A DNA stretch of 64,000 nucleotides from Muricea muricata (Eukaryota > Cnidaria > Anthozoa > Malacalcyonacea > Plexauridae), in assembly GCA_963855995.1 (NCBI GenBank), contig OY979718.1, positions 34,078,559-34,142,558 of the forward strand, written 5' to 3'. Every line of letters begins with the position of its first letter. Position 1 is the first letter of the stretch. This document shows positions 1 through 11,254 of this stretch, piece by piece. The translations under genes and the position numbers were made by a program. The notes under the pieces are model-generated. The model made no database searches and was not told the origin of the DNA. It saw nothing but the letters and a program-made list of their open reading frames with translations.

Positions 1-2467
1 CAGTCGTCTTTTTTAATGTAGTTAAAATACAGCAAACTATCTTATTCAAGAATTCAGTATATTGACAGTATAGTAAGTAACCTTACTCAAGGGTTAAGGA
101 TTTTTGACTGCAACTGGCAACTGTAGCACCTATTTTTTTAACTTGTATCAATAATCGTGAAACTTCTCTTTCTGAACTCTATTTTTCGGCAGGCAAATTG
201 AAAATCTTTGTGAGCTGTCTGGTTCAATTTTCAATCTTCTCATCAGATACGCTCAGCAATGGAGTCGTGGCAGTGCGTAAAAAATGCGGAAAGAAATAAA
301 AGAACTACCACTTGTGGGCAGAAATTAAATCCGCATTTATTCCAAAAACAATGGAAAAAGTTTATGTGTTGCAGAGAAAATAAAGAATCTCTCATTGAAT
401 TCTATGTCAACATTGGGTCACTTACAAATAAGTTGTGTGCCTATATACTATAAATGTTACCTCAAAAGAAAAATGTTATATTTTTTCATCGAATACATCT
501 GATGAGCAGACTGGCCTGAACTGAAAGCAACCACGAAGAAGTGGACACGCGAATGTTGCTGAAAACTTCTGGACAACGACGTCGGTTGCAATGTTGCACA
601 ATTTTGGATTAAACGACCTGTTTATGATCTCTGGCACTGGAAAAAAGTTCCGTATCATGCATATAAACTTAATTTCTGAATATTTGGGTGAGAAACTCTC
701 GCTGTCTTTCTTTGTCAGGCTTTCATGCATTCACAGGTAATATATTATCAAGACTACAATCGGAAAAAAAAGAGTGCATACTTATCCACTAGTTTACATT
801 GAAATTTAGGTTGGGATTTAGGTCTGCATGAGTTCTATTTTATTTTAGCTTGCAAAGAATTATAATACGTCTACTAAGCAGGTTCTAATGTATGTTGTAT
901 GGGGATGAGGTATGCAAACAGACACAATCTGTTTAAAACCTTTTACCGGGCAGTTTTATGGCAACAAATAGACTAACTCGACTGTGAAGCCAACTTAAAA
1001 TTGCTGAATACATTATACTTAAATTACATGAAGTATTTGCATTTATCTTTCTTATTGACCGCCATGTTGTTGAAATTCGAAGTAAAAGCACATGTTTTGA
1101 GATGTGAAGGTGAGTGTTATACTTTGTTACTGTAGCATTATTCCTACGCATTGCTATATTATTTTTCCAAACACTAATTCGTTTTATAGAATAGATATTT
1201 TTAAGATATTGGGAACAAATATGACTTAATTTTCTCATGCATGTGATTGTTTATGGGCAAAATTCGGTAAATTGGTTATTTTCATAGTTTAAAATTATTG
1301 CTGCTCCCTCCCATTACCAACTTTTTTCTTTATCATTGCACTAGTTTTAAATGTCATTTTAGTGAAAAAAAATTTCACACATTTTTGAAAATTTGCCCGG
1401 TAAAGGGAAATGACTCTGCTACTCAATCCAGTTATTCCCTTTTCAATTGGTAAAGGGTGTAAGATTTGCAATGGAGAACTTGAGATATTGAAGATGATGA
1501 GCCCACCAGCTCCTGATTGGCTGCTTGATTGTATCAATTGTAAGTGTGAAAAAGGATATGTCAATAAAAATAAAAATAAGACTAAAATTAATACCCTCGG
1601 CGTGTTCACCACGCTTATTCCATTACTTTATTTAATGCATTCCAAGTATCCTATATCATTTTGCCAAAACCTACCCGGAAAAAGTATACAAAACCCTAAG
1701 CAGCCAGCTACCTCCTCTGAAAACAGACTAGAACTAATATGAAAACTATCGATAACATGAAGTTTCCTGAAACAAAATGGCGAACTATAATTTTTGAAGG
1801 CCTAGAGTGTAAATTTTGGAAATTCAACGGCGAATTGTGAAAAAAAAACTACAGGTTTGTATGAGTGACAACAACTGAATTCATTTTAAGCACGAAAAAA
1901 CACTATAGATTTATGCAATTTAAAATTAGTGCCTGAAAGAAACTGAAAGATAATCGGACTGGCATTTGGCCTTAGACTACTAAGTGCGATTACCTTTTGG
2001 TACACAATTAATAATATTTGAACTCCATCCCATGGTTGGTCCAACGTTTCCAAATTCAACGAGTAGTCAAGATTTTTGTTACACGCAAAGTTCATTGATC
2101 CACAGCACGTCCAACTAGTACGTTTTCCCAAACTGACTAAGCTAAACATTTCTCGAAAACAAAATCGTACTTTGACATATAGACTACACCTCGACAATTA
2201 GGCTATAATATACAACAAAACATAAAAATATGAGCAAGATCGACTTCTTTTGGTGTTGGCAGCTGATGTTTGGATTTTGTTGACACCTGCTCTTAACGCT
2301 TAGAAACAATTTGGGAAACAGAGGTGTTTTCAAAGGAGTCACAACGCTGTCATTTGAAGGTCTATTTCGTATTCCTACGAGCACGATATTTTGTGAACTT
2401 CCACGAGACAAATTAGACTAATTTTTATTTCCAGCACAAATTTCAACACATAGCACAATTAATTTAC
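1..2467. other. no supportable gene; AT-rich non-coding
   Basis: I see no open frame here with recognisable domains. Short frames on both strands (for example minus strand 476-730 and 1886-2197) have no family signature and lack a convincing start or splice context. If the possible exon at 2468-2857 is real, this stretch would be the downstream intron and 3' part of its gene, with further exons that I could not recognise. Confidence 0.4.
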
Positions 2468-2857
2468 CTGTGCCTTGATTTCCTTTGAACGTAAAATATC
2501 CTTCACGTGCACTTGCACCCGAGTATCTGCAAGCACATCCCATATTCGTTTGTCTTCAAATGGCAAAGTACTTTTATCAAGTTGTCGTAGTTTCCAGGAG
2601 CAGTTGTTGCAAGCAGTTTCGAAATCATTTCCTCGTCCTTTCAGGCGTAATTTTCCATCTTCCATATCTATTCTTAGTTCCACATTTGTGTGGGTAGACC
2701 TGAATTCTTTGAAAAATCCCATGTCCTCCAAGAAAACCAAGATGCTCGAAGGAACATCGAGCTCAAATTGTCTCTTTCTTCTAGTTGTAAATTTTCGGAT
2801 AAGGTTGAGGGTAGGGCCAAAGATTCTCTTATGGACTTCCATGTCTCTTAGTGGCAT
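2468..2857 (-). CDS. possible internal exon with KH-like sequence, PARP14-like
   Basis: A 130-residue open frame on the minus strand ends at a good splice donor (CACAG then GTAAAT, GT at 2467-2466). It may begin upstream of the Met at 2857: an AG followed by open frame lies near 2874. The sequence is hydrophilic and has two units that look like the degenerate KH-type modules in the N-terminal half of PARP14-type proteins: a hydrophobic stretch (ILVFLEDMGFF), then a charged segment ending in LRLKGRGNDFETA, then a second start at IWDVLADTRVQVHV. No catalytic residues are expected in such modules. Two other points suit a PARP14-like relative: the same strand carries a clear PARP14-like gene at 49-57 kb, and such genes often occur in clusters. 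This is inference from sequence texture; it could be an unrelated exon. Confidence 0.4.
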
Positions 2858-2874
2858 TGCGGTCGTAATTAATC

Positions 2875-4902
2875 TTTAATTAAACGCAAAAAATCAAAGA
2901 AGTGTTATTTTTAATTTAGTATAAAACAATTGACAAAAAATTGGGAAAATTTACAAAAATTAAAATTGCCAGTGTGGATGAGCGCAGTCATCTACAATAG
3001 TACACTAATGATATAGTTTCTTTCACTGCCTGAAAAAAGTCTGTATTTAAATGAAAACTGTCAATGGGTAAACATGATTATATAGCGTATCACGGTCAGG
3101 ATCAGAGGCAATTTCATTTTGGCAAGAATAATTTATTGATTATTCAACTTATTACATCTATTTGGTTTATTGCCCGTTTACCGTTGTCATTATGTAACTT
3201 CTAGTTGCTGCGCATTAGTAGTTCTGATTGGTCAATTTACTTGCAAATAACTGCGTGAAGATAATAGTTTGAGCATGGGCATTTGTTAAAAACGTTGCTG
3301 GAGCTACAAATGATACTTTAAGCATTCACATTTCTTTCAATTTTATATTTAAAAAATAACTGCTCATTTTGCTGAACTTTCAAAGGGTTTGTGTGAAAGG
3401 CTTGTTGTTCTTAGTTATAAAGTCTTGTCAATAAGAAGCTTTGTAACAGCATATGATAAAACAATTATTGAATATTTATTGATCTAATGATTCTCGCAAA
3501 GCATGGTGCTTTACCGGCGGCTCGTAGACGTCGATCAGTTATTCGCCCATGGCTTCGACATCGGAAAATTATTGATCTGCTCGCCACCGACAAATTACGA
3601 TATTTTGCTCAACCTTGTCTAATAATTGATAAATATTAAACGCTGGATTAAAAAAAACTCACTCCAATTTCAATATATTAGATTCATCTTACTGCAGTGG
3701 TTGCCATTGTTTACATATAAAGCTTCTATTAAACGTTTTTGTACTGAAAATGTCAATACATCTGAATATGTCATATGGGCGCATATTTACAAGCACTTTC
3801 GTATTGTCGAAGATTTCGGTATGCACACCCTATTGAGCACATTTGGATTGTATTTGCTAATTCAGTAGCCAAAATTGCATGAAATGCATGCTATGTGGTG
3901 TATTTGTCCCGTAGAATAGTCTACCCATGTGTTTGATTGTGTTGGGGTCATATTTCCTGTAATTTGGGGTCACCAAACATTTTGCGTCTGGTTCTATTCC
4001 GAATTAACGTTGTTCCTAGCGAGTTTCATACCCATCATTATGAAATTTAATGCCATTCTACTGGTAATTGACACGAAGTTATTTTCAAATGAAAGATGTT
4101 TCATATCTATTGACATATATTAACCACATTTTTGCAATATATCAAATTTCGTACTGTTTAAACTCCAATAAATGGATTGCACTTCACTGTATGAAAAACT
4201 GAAAACAAATTTTAATAAACTCTATAACGCTTGTTCTAGTGGTGTTATTTGTGTCATTCTGCGTTGCGTACAACCGAGCTATGAGTATTGCAAAGTCATC
4301 GATCTTCGTACCCGGAAGAGGTAAAAGTCGCCAAATGCCAGTGCAGCAAAAACGTACCCACAAGTTGTTCAACGCAATGCTTCACTGATAAGACTGTATA
4401 CTAATTATTTACATTTGCGTTGGTGTGAAAAGCGTTGTGCGTTGATGTTGGTCTGTGCGCGCAGTAGATGCTAATCTCTCGAAGTATGCTGCGAAGTTCG
4501 GCTGAATATAAATTTGCATTGCAACATTATGCGGGCTGCAGATAAACTAATTATTGTATTATATTATAAATTTTGTGAACACTTACTATGTATATAGGCG
4601 ATGCTCCAAATGAACCAGATTTCAGAGTTCTATTTCATCGCTTCATACATCACATATTGTCACATTGGTTTTTCACGCAATGCATGTGTATATGCTAGAT
4701 ATTTCGAATAAATTACATTTGGGATTCTGGGAAGAAATACAATACGTTGACACTAGGCGTCCACGCATATTCCGCGACGTGTAAAGATTGATCAACGATA
4801 GCACATAGTTAAGTGGAAGTGCGTAAGCATACTTTAACCGATATTTTCGTTTTTGTGGGTAGCCGCCCGGGTGCGGTCAGCGGCTAACCACTATGTTGCC
4901 GT
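2875..4902. other. no gene seen
   Basis: AT-rich sequence with only short frames on both strands (for example 3626-3868, 3929-4123). None has domain signatures, a codon pattern or splice sites that I can defend. No RNA gene or strong repeat was recognised. Confidence 0.4.
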
Positions 4903-4912
4903 ATTGGACGAT

Positions 4913-5144
4913 GGTCATGGCTTTATAGGATACCCTAAAGCTCGAAATGTCGAGAGAGCACTGGGTTTCTCACTCACTGGGACTGTATCTACTTCACCAA
5001 ATTTAGCTAAAGCGCGAGTAATGATTGTCGAGCTACGCGCATTCTCTTTAGCTAAATTTGGTGAAGTATATACAGTCCCAGTGAGTGAGAAACCAGTGCC
5101 CTCTCGACATTTCGACCTTTAGGGTATCCTATAAAGCCATGACC
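4913..5144. mobile_element. fold-back MITE with 10-bp target duplication (Mutator-like)
   Basis: A 232-bp near-palindrome. Its two arms of about 100 bp begin GGTCATGGCTTTATAGGATA and end with the reverse complement, with a short centre around 5010-5040. It is flanked by the exact direct repeat ATTGGACGAT at 4903-4912 and 5145-5154. Long terminal inverted repeats with a 9-10 bp target duplication are typical of Mutator-like MITEs. The short frames in both directions across it are a consequence of the inverted repeat, not genes. Confidence 0.8.
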
Positions 5145-5159
5145 ATTGGACGATGGCAG

Positions 5160-5547
5160 GTGGCAGGTGGAAGACGAGCCGCTCTTATGACGTAATTTGT
5201 ACTGCGGTAATGTAACCATTACGATTACTTCATGTAACATATTTCAACATAGTTCGCGTCATGTGACTTATCTCACTTTTGTTCGACCATTGTTATTCGA
5301 TATTTTGTGGACGCAAAGTGTAAATCGCAAAGGTAAGCAAAATTTTGCATTATTTTCTTCTCACTTTGTGTTTTTATTATTGTATTATCTCGCCATTTCC
5401 AGACTCTTGTCGGAAAAAATGTAAGTTTCGACGACATTTGTTATTTTGCGTACATATCTTGGAGCAAATTATCTCGCACTGACGGATTTGTCAGGCACTT
5501 GTACGTGGTTCCAAGGCGTGGTTCTTCGTGCACCCTATACTGGAAAA
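5160..5547. other. no gene seen
   Basis: AT-rich sequence between the fold-back MITE and the minisatellite. It may belong to the 5' end of the Helitron-like element, whose exact left end I cannot place. Confidence 0.4.
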
Positions 5548-5727
5548 TTGAGCCAGCCTTGCTGGAATATTGAGCCAGTCTTACTGGAAAAGTTGAGCCA
5601 GCTTTGCTGGAATATTGAGCCAGTCTTACAGGAAAAGTTGAGCCAGCTTTGCTGGAATATTGAGCCAGTCTTACAGGAAAAGTTGAGCCAGCTTTGCTGG
5701 AATATTGAGCCAGTCTTACTGGAAAAT
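5548..5727. repeat. minisatellite, four 45-bp units with hairpin half-units
   Basis: Units start at 5548, 5593, 5638 and 5683. Each unit has two related halves, TTGAGCCAGCTTTGCTGGAA and TTGAGCCAGTCTTACTGGAA, and each half contains a small hairpin (CCAG...CTGG). The array lies just upstream of the first frame of the Helitron-like element. Subterminal minisatellites are known in Helentron/HINE-type elements, so it may belong to the element. Open frames on both strands through the array are repeat artefacts. Confidence 0.85.
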
Positions 5728-5856
5728 ACAGACTACCTACCAACTGCAGGTTATACAAATTTATTGACATTACAATAACTTTTTGGCTACTAACAACTTT
5801 GAATACACTATTCAATTTTATTAAGTGTACTTATTTCTGTGCATTAGATTGCAAGT

Positions 5857-6093
5857 ATGGGAGTGACAATTGAAATATATCGGTCACGAATTGGTTCTCA
5901 TCACATTTTTATGGAAGGCCATAATGAAATGCTGCTAAAATTTTATATTAGTTTACTCCTACCTCCAAACATTAAATTCAGGTTTGATACAATATGTAAA
6001 GAAAATGCACAGTATCCAGACAATGTTTATAACATTGGACAGTTGTTACTAAAGCTTTCAAATGATGTACGAAAACCCTGGCCCAACTATTAA
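5857..6093 (+). pseudogene. first small frame of the Helitron-like element
   Basis: A 78-residue frame beginning MGVTIEIYRSRIG, ending in a stop at 6093. It lies directly upstream of the peptidase frame, separated by low-complexity ACTAACTAACC-type sequence (6118-6155). I recognise no domain. Its position suggests either an N-terminal segment of the element's polyprotein or a separate short accessory protein. Confidence 0.4.
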
Positions 6094-6152
6094 TGATATT
6101 GTGGATTTCTCTTACACAAAACTAACTAACCAACTGAACCAACTAACCAACT

Positions 6153-6647
6153 GAAGGTGACAATTTATTTGGGTCGAATGCTGGAAAACAATGTGTGGCA
6201 ATGTCTTTAAGTGCAATTGTGTACAAAGAAATCAAATCCGTGAATATGTGGAACCAAACAACTCTAAACACAATTATGGTATGTAGAGATAATTTATGCG
6301 GTGCAATCAGTCAAAGTATTAATAAGAACTGTTTATTGTTAACTGATGTGCCTGAGTTTGTTGATATGAACAATAACACTTTTCATTTGGAATATAGTGA
6401 TTCCTCTTCAGGGGCATTACTTATGACTGTTAACAATTACCCTTTTGTTACCCTTGAGAATGCTTTAAATGAAGTATTTTATTCTTTAAATTATAAAAGT
6501 TGCTTATTAACCATTGGTATGAATACTATTGCTATCATGATGCCATTTCCTGATGTATGTAAAGTGTTTGATTCTCATTCAAGAGATCTTTCTGGTATGC
6601 CTAGTATGTCAGGATATTGTGTTCTTGTTTCAGTTGAAGGGATCTAG
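6153..6647 (+). pseudogene. OTU-like cysteine peptidase domain of the Helitron-like element
   Basis: The open frame extends upstream of its first ATG and contains NAGKQCVAMSLSAI with a candidate catalytic cysteine at 6192-6194. Near the C-terminus is FDSHSRDLSGMP with the candidate catalytic histidine and Asp, followed by GYCVLVSVEG. This Cys...FDSH pattern is typical of OTU/tegument-type deubiquitinase-like peptidases attached to animal Helitron-like elements. Their role is unknown; processing of the polyprotein or removal of host ubiquitin are guesses from the literature on such domains. A TAG stop at 6645-6647 separates it from the downstream frames. Confidence 0.6.
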
Positions 6648-6740
6648 AATCTTGCTCAATATTTTCACTTCACATCTCACTGCAGTGCATCAAATGATTA
6701 CATTCTATTTGAATTAAAGGGTGTAAACTGTGTCAACATA

Positions 6741-7265
6741 ATGGATGTTACCAATGATAATGTGAATCGAGAGTCTGTTGTGTCAGGTAATTTAGAAAGT
6801 GTTGCTTCTTCTGGGAATAGAGAGCAAAGGTATGCCAAATTAAGACAGTATAATAATCTCAGAGAAATACAAAGACAAAATGAGTCTTCAGATAAAAATC
6901 ACGCTCAACTGGAAAGAGAAAGACTTGTTAAAGCAAAAGATGTCAATAACCAGAGAAAAGTCCAAAGAGATAATGAATCTCTTGAAGAAAAATAAGCCCG
7001 GCTTGAAAAACGTCAATGTCAAAAGGAAAAGTCAAAGAAAAATGAATCTCCAGAACAAAGGGAGCAAAGGCTTGCTAAAATGAGAGAGTATAATAACAGG
7101 AGAAGGACTCAAAGACAAAATGAATCTTCTGAAGAAAAAAAAGCTCGACTTGAAAAAGGGCACCTTTGAAAGAAATGCTCAAAGAAAGATGCATCTCTAA
7201 AACAAAGGAAACAAAGACTTTCATTAAAGCAAAAAGAAAATATAGGTAATCATGAATCTACTGAT
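6741..7265 (+). pseudogene. basic coiled-coil repeat region of the Helitron-like protein
   Basis: Repeated units of the type REQRLAKMREYNNRRRTQRQ and NESSEEKKARLEK occur in all forward frames because small frameshifts break the run: a stop near 6993, and further shifts before 7083 and near 7170. Highly charged Arg/Lys/Glu/Gln repeats like this precede the Rep domain in many animal Helitron proteins and probably form coiled coil or bind nucleic acid. No enzyme motif is expected. Confidence 0.6.
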
Positions 7266-8109
7266 ATGCAAACCTTGACTGAAAGTCTGATATTAAGAAA
7301 CTTTCATGAATCTGTATCAACAGGACCACTGTATATTTGTACATGCTGTGATCAATTGTGGTTTAAAAATATAGTGTATATAGTCAAATATAGTGTTTCA
7401 CTTGCTAATCAGTTAACATTGAAAAATCCTGATATGGTGAAATATCTGCAAGACAAAGTAAGTGTTGATAATGTTAATCGGGTTTGTCAAACGTGTAGCA
7501 AACACTTAAAAAATGGAAAAGTTCCTCCTTGTGCAATTGTTAATGGAATGCGATTTCCAACCAAACCTAATTTTTTTGACCTGAATGAATCAGAATGTAG
7601 ACTTATTGCTCCTCGATTGGCATTTCAAAAGATATACCAAGCCCCTAGGGGTGAACAGTTAAAAATAAATGGTAATGTTGTAAATGTTCCAGCAGATGTT
7701 AATAGTACCGTTAATATGTTACCTCGTTTGGCAGATGATACAGGTGCAATTAAGGTTCAGTTGAAAAGAAGACTGCAATACAAAAGCTCTGCACTTTCAT
7801 TAAACATAAGACCAAATAAAGTGATGCAAGCAGCTTCTTGGTTACAAGTCCTTTGTATCAAGATCAAGGAATTACTATTGATGAAAATTGGTTGAGGGAG
7901 GTACCAGAATTCCTTGGTGAGACTAATAATACCTCTGTAATCTCAAATGACACAGACAGTCAAACTGTAGAAAACTCTGTGGAGGATGAATGGAGCGAAG
8001 ATGAAACAGAGATACCAGCTGGTGTTACTGACACCATGTTGACTCCACCTGATTATGTGGATAATAGTGAAAGACAACAAATTTACAATGTTGCACCTGG
8101 AGAAGGTAA
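7266..8109 (+). pseudogene. zinc-ribbon / DUF6570-like region upstream of Rep
   Basis: The frame contains ICTCCDQLW and CQTCSKHLKNGKVPPCA, two CxxC pairs that can form a zinc site. Then come NGMRFPTKP, a run ending in LIAPRLAFQKIYQAPRGEQL, and NVVNVPADV. These are hallmarks of the region preceding the Helitron-like Rep domain (DUF6570-like). A frameshift near 7840 moves the reading into another frame, which continues to APGEGN at 8109. There the frame is cut by the nested Helitron at 8110 and resumes at 9039. Confidence 0.7.
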
Positions 8110-8453
8110 TCCCCGAGCCAACCCTGGGCGAGGGTTACTAATTTCGTATTAGCGGAGTTCAAAGTCGTTGCTCGTGGAAGTTAGGTGGTAAAAATGGTAT
8201 GTCATGACGTGTTCCTCACTGATCTCAACAATATGGCGGACTATCATGAATGGCTAACACTGATTGGCCAGGTTTAAAATTTATTGTTGATTGATTAATC
8301 ACGAATTTAAGTTATTCAACTGTCAGCAAATATTTAACTTTAGTTAGCTTTATGCACTATAATATTTTGTATTTTTGCAAAAAGTTTTGGAAACTTTAAC
8401 AGCAATTTATTGTTGTAAAAATTAAATAAAAAGCATTTATCAGGTCATCAAAT

Positions 8454-8561
8454 ATGGAGTCAAGCAAGCAGCAAAAAAAGAACGAGGAAGCAGAACGTTT
8501 AGCAAGGCGAAACGAGCGTAGACGACGACTAAGGCTCGAGGAGACTGCCGAAAAAGATTGA
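8454..8561 (+). pseudogene. remnant N-terminal frame of the nested Helitron's own protein
   Basis: A short frame from ATG at 8454 begins MESSKQQKKNEEAERLARRN and continues with a run of arginines and RLEETAE before a stop at 8559-8561. Arg/Glu-rich repeats with ETAE spacers are typical of the N-terminal region of animal Helitron Rep/helicase proteins. This supports an origin of the 929-bp element by internal deletion of an autonomous Helitron. The rest of the element has no coding signal. Confidence 0.55.
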
Positions 8562-8977
8562 AGAGAGATTAGTTCGGGAAAATACAGAGAAGCGCCAACA
8601 ATTGACCATGGCGTGAAACACAAGGCAAGTTTGTTGATGATGCATATTTATACTGTGTTTCAATGCTTTATAAAGGCCGGCGTAGCCGTACTCATCCAGT
8701 CTATTCACTGTTTAAATTCTAGAGTAAGTTTATGTTTTGTAAATGCAAGACTCTCTTCTTATTATTAATGTAATTTTAGGTCGTATTTTATAGCAAATTT
8801 TAGCTTACATTAGGCGTAATAACATACCGATGACAAATGTTGTGCCATTTAAAAACAATATTCAATAAAACAAGGATTAAAAACTCAATATTTTGTCATT
8901 TTCAAAAAATATACAGAAAGAATAACAATTGCCGTGTTGCTATGACAACAACCTATCGAAGTACTTCATGTAATTCC

Positions 8978-9038
8978 GAAAATTTAGTTGCATGCTGTTA
9001 GTTAGTGCCGAGAAGTTGCAGCATGCATGTATTTCTAG
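8978..9038 (+). other. 3' terminal hairpin and CTAG end of nested Helitron
   Basis: The stem TGCATGCTG / CAGCATGCA, with a loop of about 21 nt, is followed by TGTATTTCTAG. This is the rolling-circle terminator arrangement expected at a Helitron 3' end. Confidence 0.75.
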
Positions 9039-10490
9039 TACACCATTAAGTGTGTTTAGAGAGCAGTACTGTGAGGAAATGGCTTACCCAGGAATATTTC
9101 TAGGGCGAAAGAGGCCAGATGATAAGCAAAGGTTGAAAAGTGTTTATTACAGTGAAATTTGTAAGTCTGAACTACGAAGATCAGATCGACGAGCTGCTAT
9201 GTGCGTGGAAAACATATTCTTTAAAGCTAAAAAGTTGCAGATGAAATTTTTGATTGGACAGTCGCAGATTGCTCTACGAAAGAACAAAATGGGGAATAGA
9301 ACATTGACTGCTGGTGAGTTAAAAACACCTGAAGGTTTACAAAGTTTGATAAACCATGATGATGGTTTTAGATTCTTAAGGACTTTGAGAGGGTCACCTC
9401 CATATTTTGAAAGAGCAAAAAAGACTTGTTCGCTATGATTCGACAATTGGGACCTGCATCGCTATTCTGTAGCTTTTCATCAGCAGAGACCAAGTGGAAT
9501 CATCTATTGATAATTCTTGGTAACTTAATAAATCACAAGAATTATAGTGAAGAAGAATTGAATAATCTTACCTGGGATGACAGATGTCGTCTTATTCAAA
9601 GTGACCAAGTAACTTGTGCGATACATTTTGATTTCCAATTCAATACTTTCTTAAAAAATGTTTTAATGAGCGAACTTGCTCCTCTAGCAAAAGTAAAGGA
9701 CTGGTTCTATAGAGTTGAGTACCAACAACGAGGCTCACCTTACATTCATATGTTGATCTGGCTTGAAGGTGCACCAGTTTTTGGTGTTGATAAAAATGAA
9801 GATGTAGTTGCGTATATTAACAGCATTATTACATGTCGGAAGCCTGATAGCAACACGGAATTGCTTTACCTAGTTTGTAGACAGACGCATAGACGCTCTC
9901 ATACTTACAGGAAAAAAGTGGGAAAATTTGTAGATTTAATTATCCTTAACCTCCAATGAGAACTACAAAAATTCTCTACCCACTTGAAGATAACACATCT
10001 CCCATCCTTGTTAAAAGCAGCAAGGAATTGTGGAAGAAAATTAAGAATACACTCAATGATCTTAAAGAAGGTAAAGAAATTTCATTTGATGAACTTTTGA
10101 TTGAATTTGATGTTTCAGAGCGTCAATATATTCTCGCAAGGCGATCGTCGTTGAACTGTCCAACGATATTTTTGAAACGAAATCCTAACGAACTACGGAT
10201 CAATAATTATAATCCAACATGTCTTTTAGCGTGGAGAGCTAATATGGACATTGAGTGTGTCCTAGATGTGTACGCCTGTGCAATGTATATTGTTTCATAT
10301 ATTTCTAAAGCTCAGGAGGGAATGAGTGAATTACTACGTAAAGCTGTTGCTGAGGCCAAATAAGGAAACATAACCATAAAACAACAAGTTCGTGACATTG
10401 GAAACAAATTTTTGAACTCTGTTGAAATCAGTGCCCAAGAAGCAGTGTACGTAGTTTTACAACTTCCAATGAGAAAAAACGTCACGAGGT
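9039..10490 (+). pseudogene. Helitron-like Rep (replication initiator) domain, broken
   Basis: The sequence resumes as TPLSVFREQYCEEMAYPGIF and reads through DRRAAMCVENIFF. After a frameshift near 9425 comes FAMIRQLGPASLF, then FFYRVE-type sequence leading to YQQRGSPYIHMLIWLEG. This last segment is the HUH motif of Rep, but the first His of the usual H-x-H is Tyr here (codon TAC at 9741-9743), so metal binding should be lost. After another frameshift near 9920 come NLQ/MRTTKILYPLED and the two-tyrosine motif MYIVSYISKAQ. A TAA stop at 10361-10363 and a further frameshift before 10491 also break the frame. Rep nicks and joins single strands in rolling-circle transposition; this copy cannot act. 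Confidence 0.75.
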
Positions 10491-11254
10491 GTGATTTTCA
10501 TTAATACATCTCCCCCTGCTGAAAGAGTAGAACTATTAAAACCTTTAACCGAAATTGAAAATATAGAAGACGATAGTGAAGAAATCCAATCAGGTGGACT
10601 TTTGAAACGGTATGTTGAACGACCTAAGTGTATGCAAAATGTAACCTTAGCTGATCGGGCTGCGTGGTACGACGGTTGTGGTCAAAAGAGTTATAGAAAA
10701 ACAAACGAAAAGACAGATTTCGATGATCTTCCGATCGAGAACGAGGATGAACTTAATGATGATGAAATATCAAGCGTAGCCCCTGATGTGATGCCTACAA
10801 TCAGCAAGTCAATTGAGAAGCGATCTCAAGCCAGGATAATCAGAAGCGTCTGGTTTAATAAGGAAGCTCAACCTGAGAAACATTTTCGGGAACTATTAAT
10901 GCTCTTCACTCCCTGGCGAAACGAAGGAACTGATTTATTGAAAAACTACTCATCTTACGAAGAACATTACATGAATAGACGTGAGGAAATTAGCGAACAA
11001 CAGTATGCAATACGCAGCGAAAACTTGAATGAAGTCGGTAATCACCTACAAGAATGTAATGATGATACATATGATACTATAGCGCCTGCCACACAAGAAG
11101 TTGAGCGGCATTAAGATGAAGACAAGGGATGTACGGATACACATTAAGATTTAGATGAAACATTTGATCATCTTTCAGACAACTTGAGTATACCTTCAAC
11201 TTTGCAGAATGATGAAGCTCTTATTTTGAATGAAATGCCAGATGATGAATATCG
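10491..11254 (+). pseudogene. linker between Rep and helicase
   Basis: The frame begins with INTSPPAERVELLKPL and contains RYVERPKCMQNVTLADRAAWYDGCG, the stretch that usually separates Rep from the PIF1 helicase in Helitron-like proteins. It is followed by an acidic region and RELLMLFTPWRNEGTDLL. The frame ends at a stop (11112-11114). Remnant frame with a second stop leads into the helicase frame at about 11255. Confidence 0.6.

Larger units (their letters stand above)
8110..9038 (+). mobile_element. nested non-autonomous canonical Helitron, 929 bp, inserted between A and T
   Basis: The left end begins TCCCCGAGCC at 8110; the right end finishes ATTTCTAG at 9038. The flanking bases are A (8109) and T (9039). 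Without the insert, the host Rep frame is continuous across the junction. A hairpin lies just before the 3' end: TGCATGCTG, about 21 nt, then CAGCATGCA, about 10 nt before CTAG. 5'-TC, 3'-CTRR, a subterminal hairpin and insertion into AT without duplication are the defining signs of Helitrons. A fragment of Helitron-type coding sequence is retained at 8454-8561. A 5' inverted pair (AACCCT / AGGGTT, near 8119-8135) is also visible. Confidence 0.88.

Noticed and set aside
5441-5815. Open frames on both strands with repeated motifs
   Set aside because: They are translations of the 45-bp minisatellite and have no independent coding evidence.
9147-9446. Minus-strand frame opposite Rep
   Set aside because: It is antisense to a well-recognised Rep region and has no features of its own.
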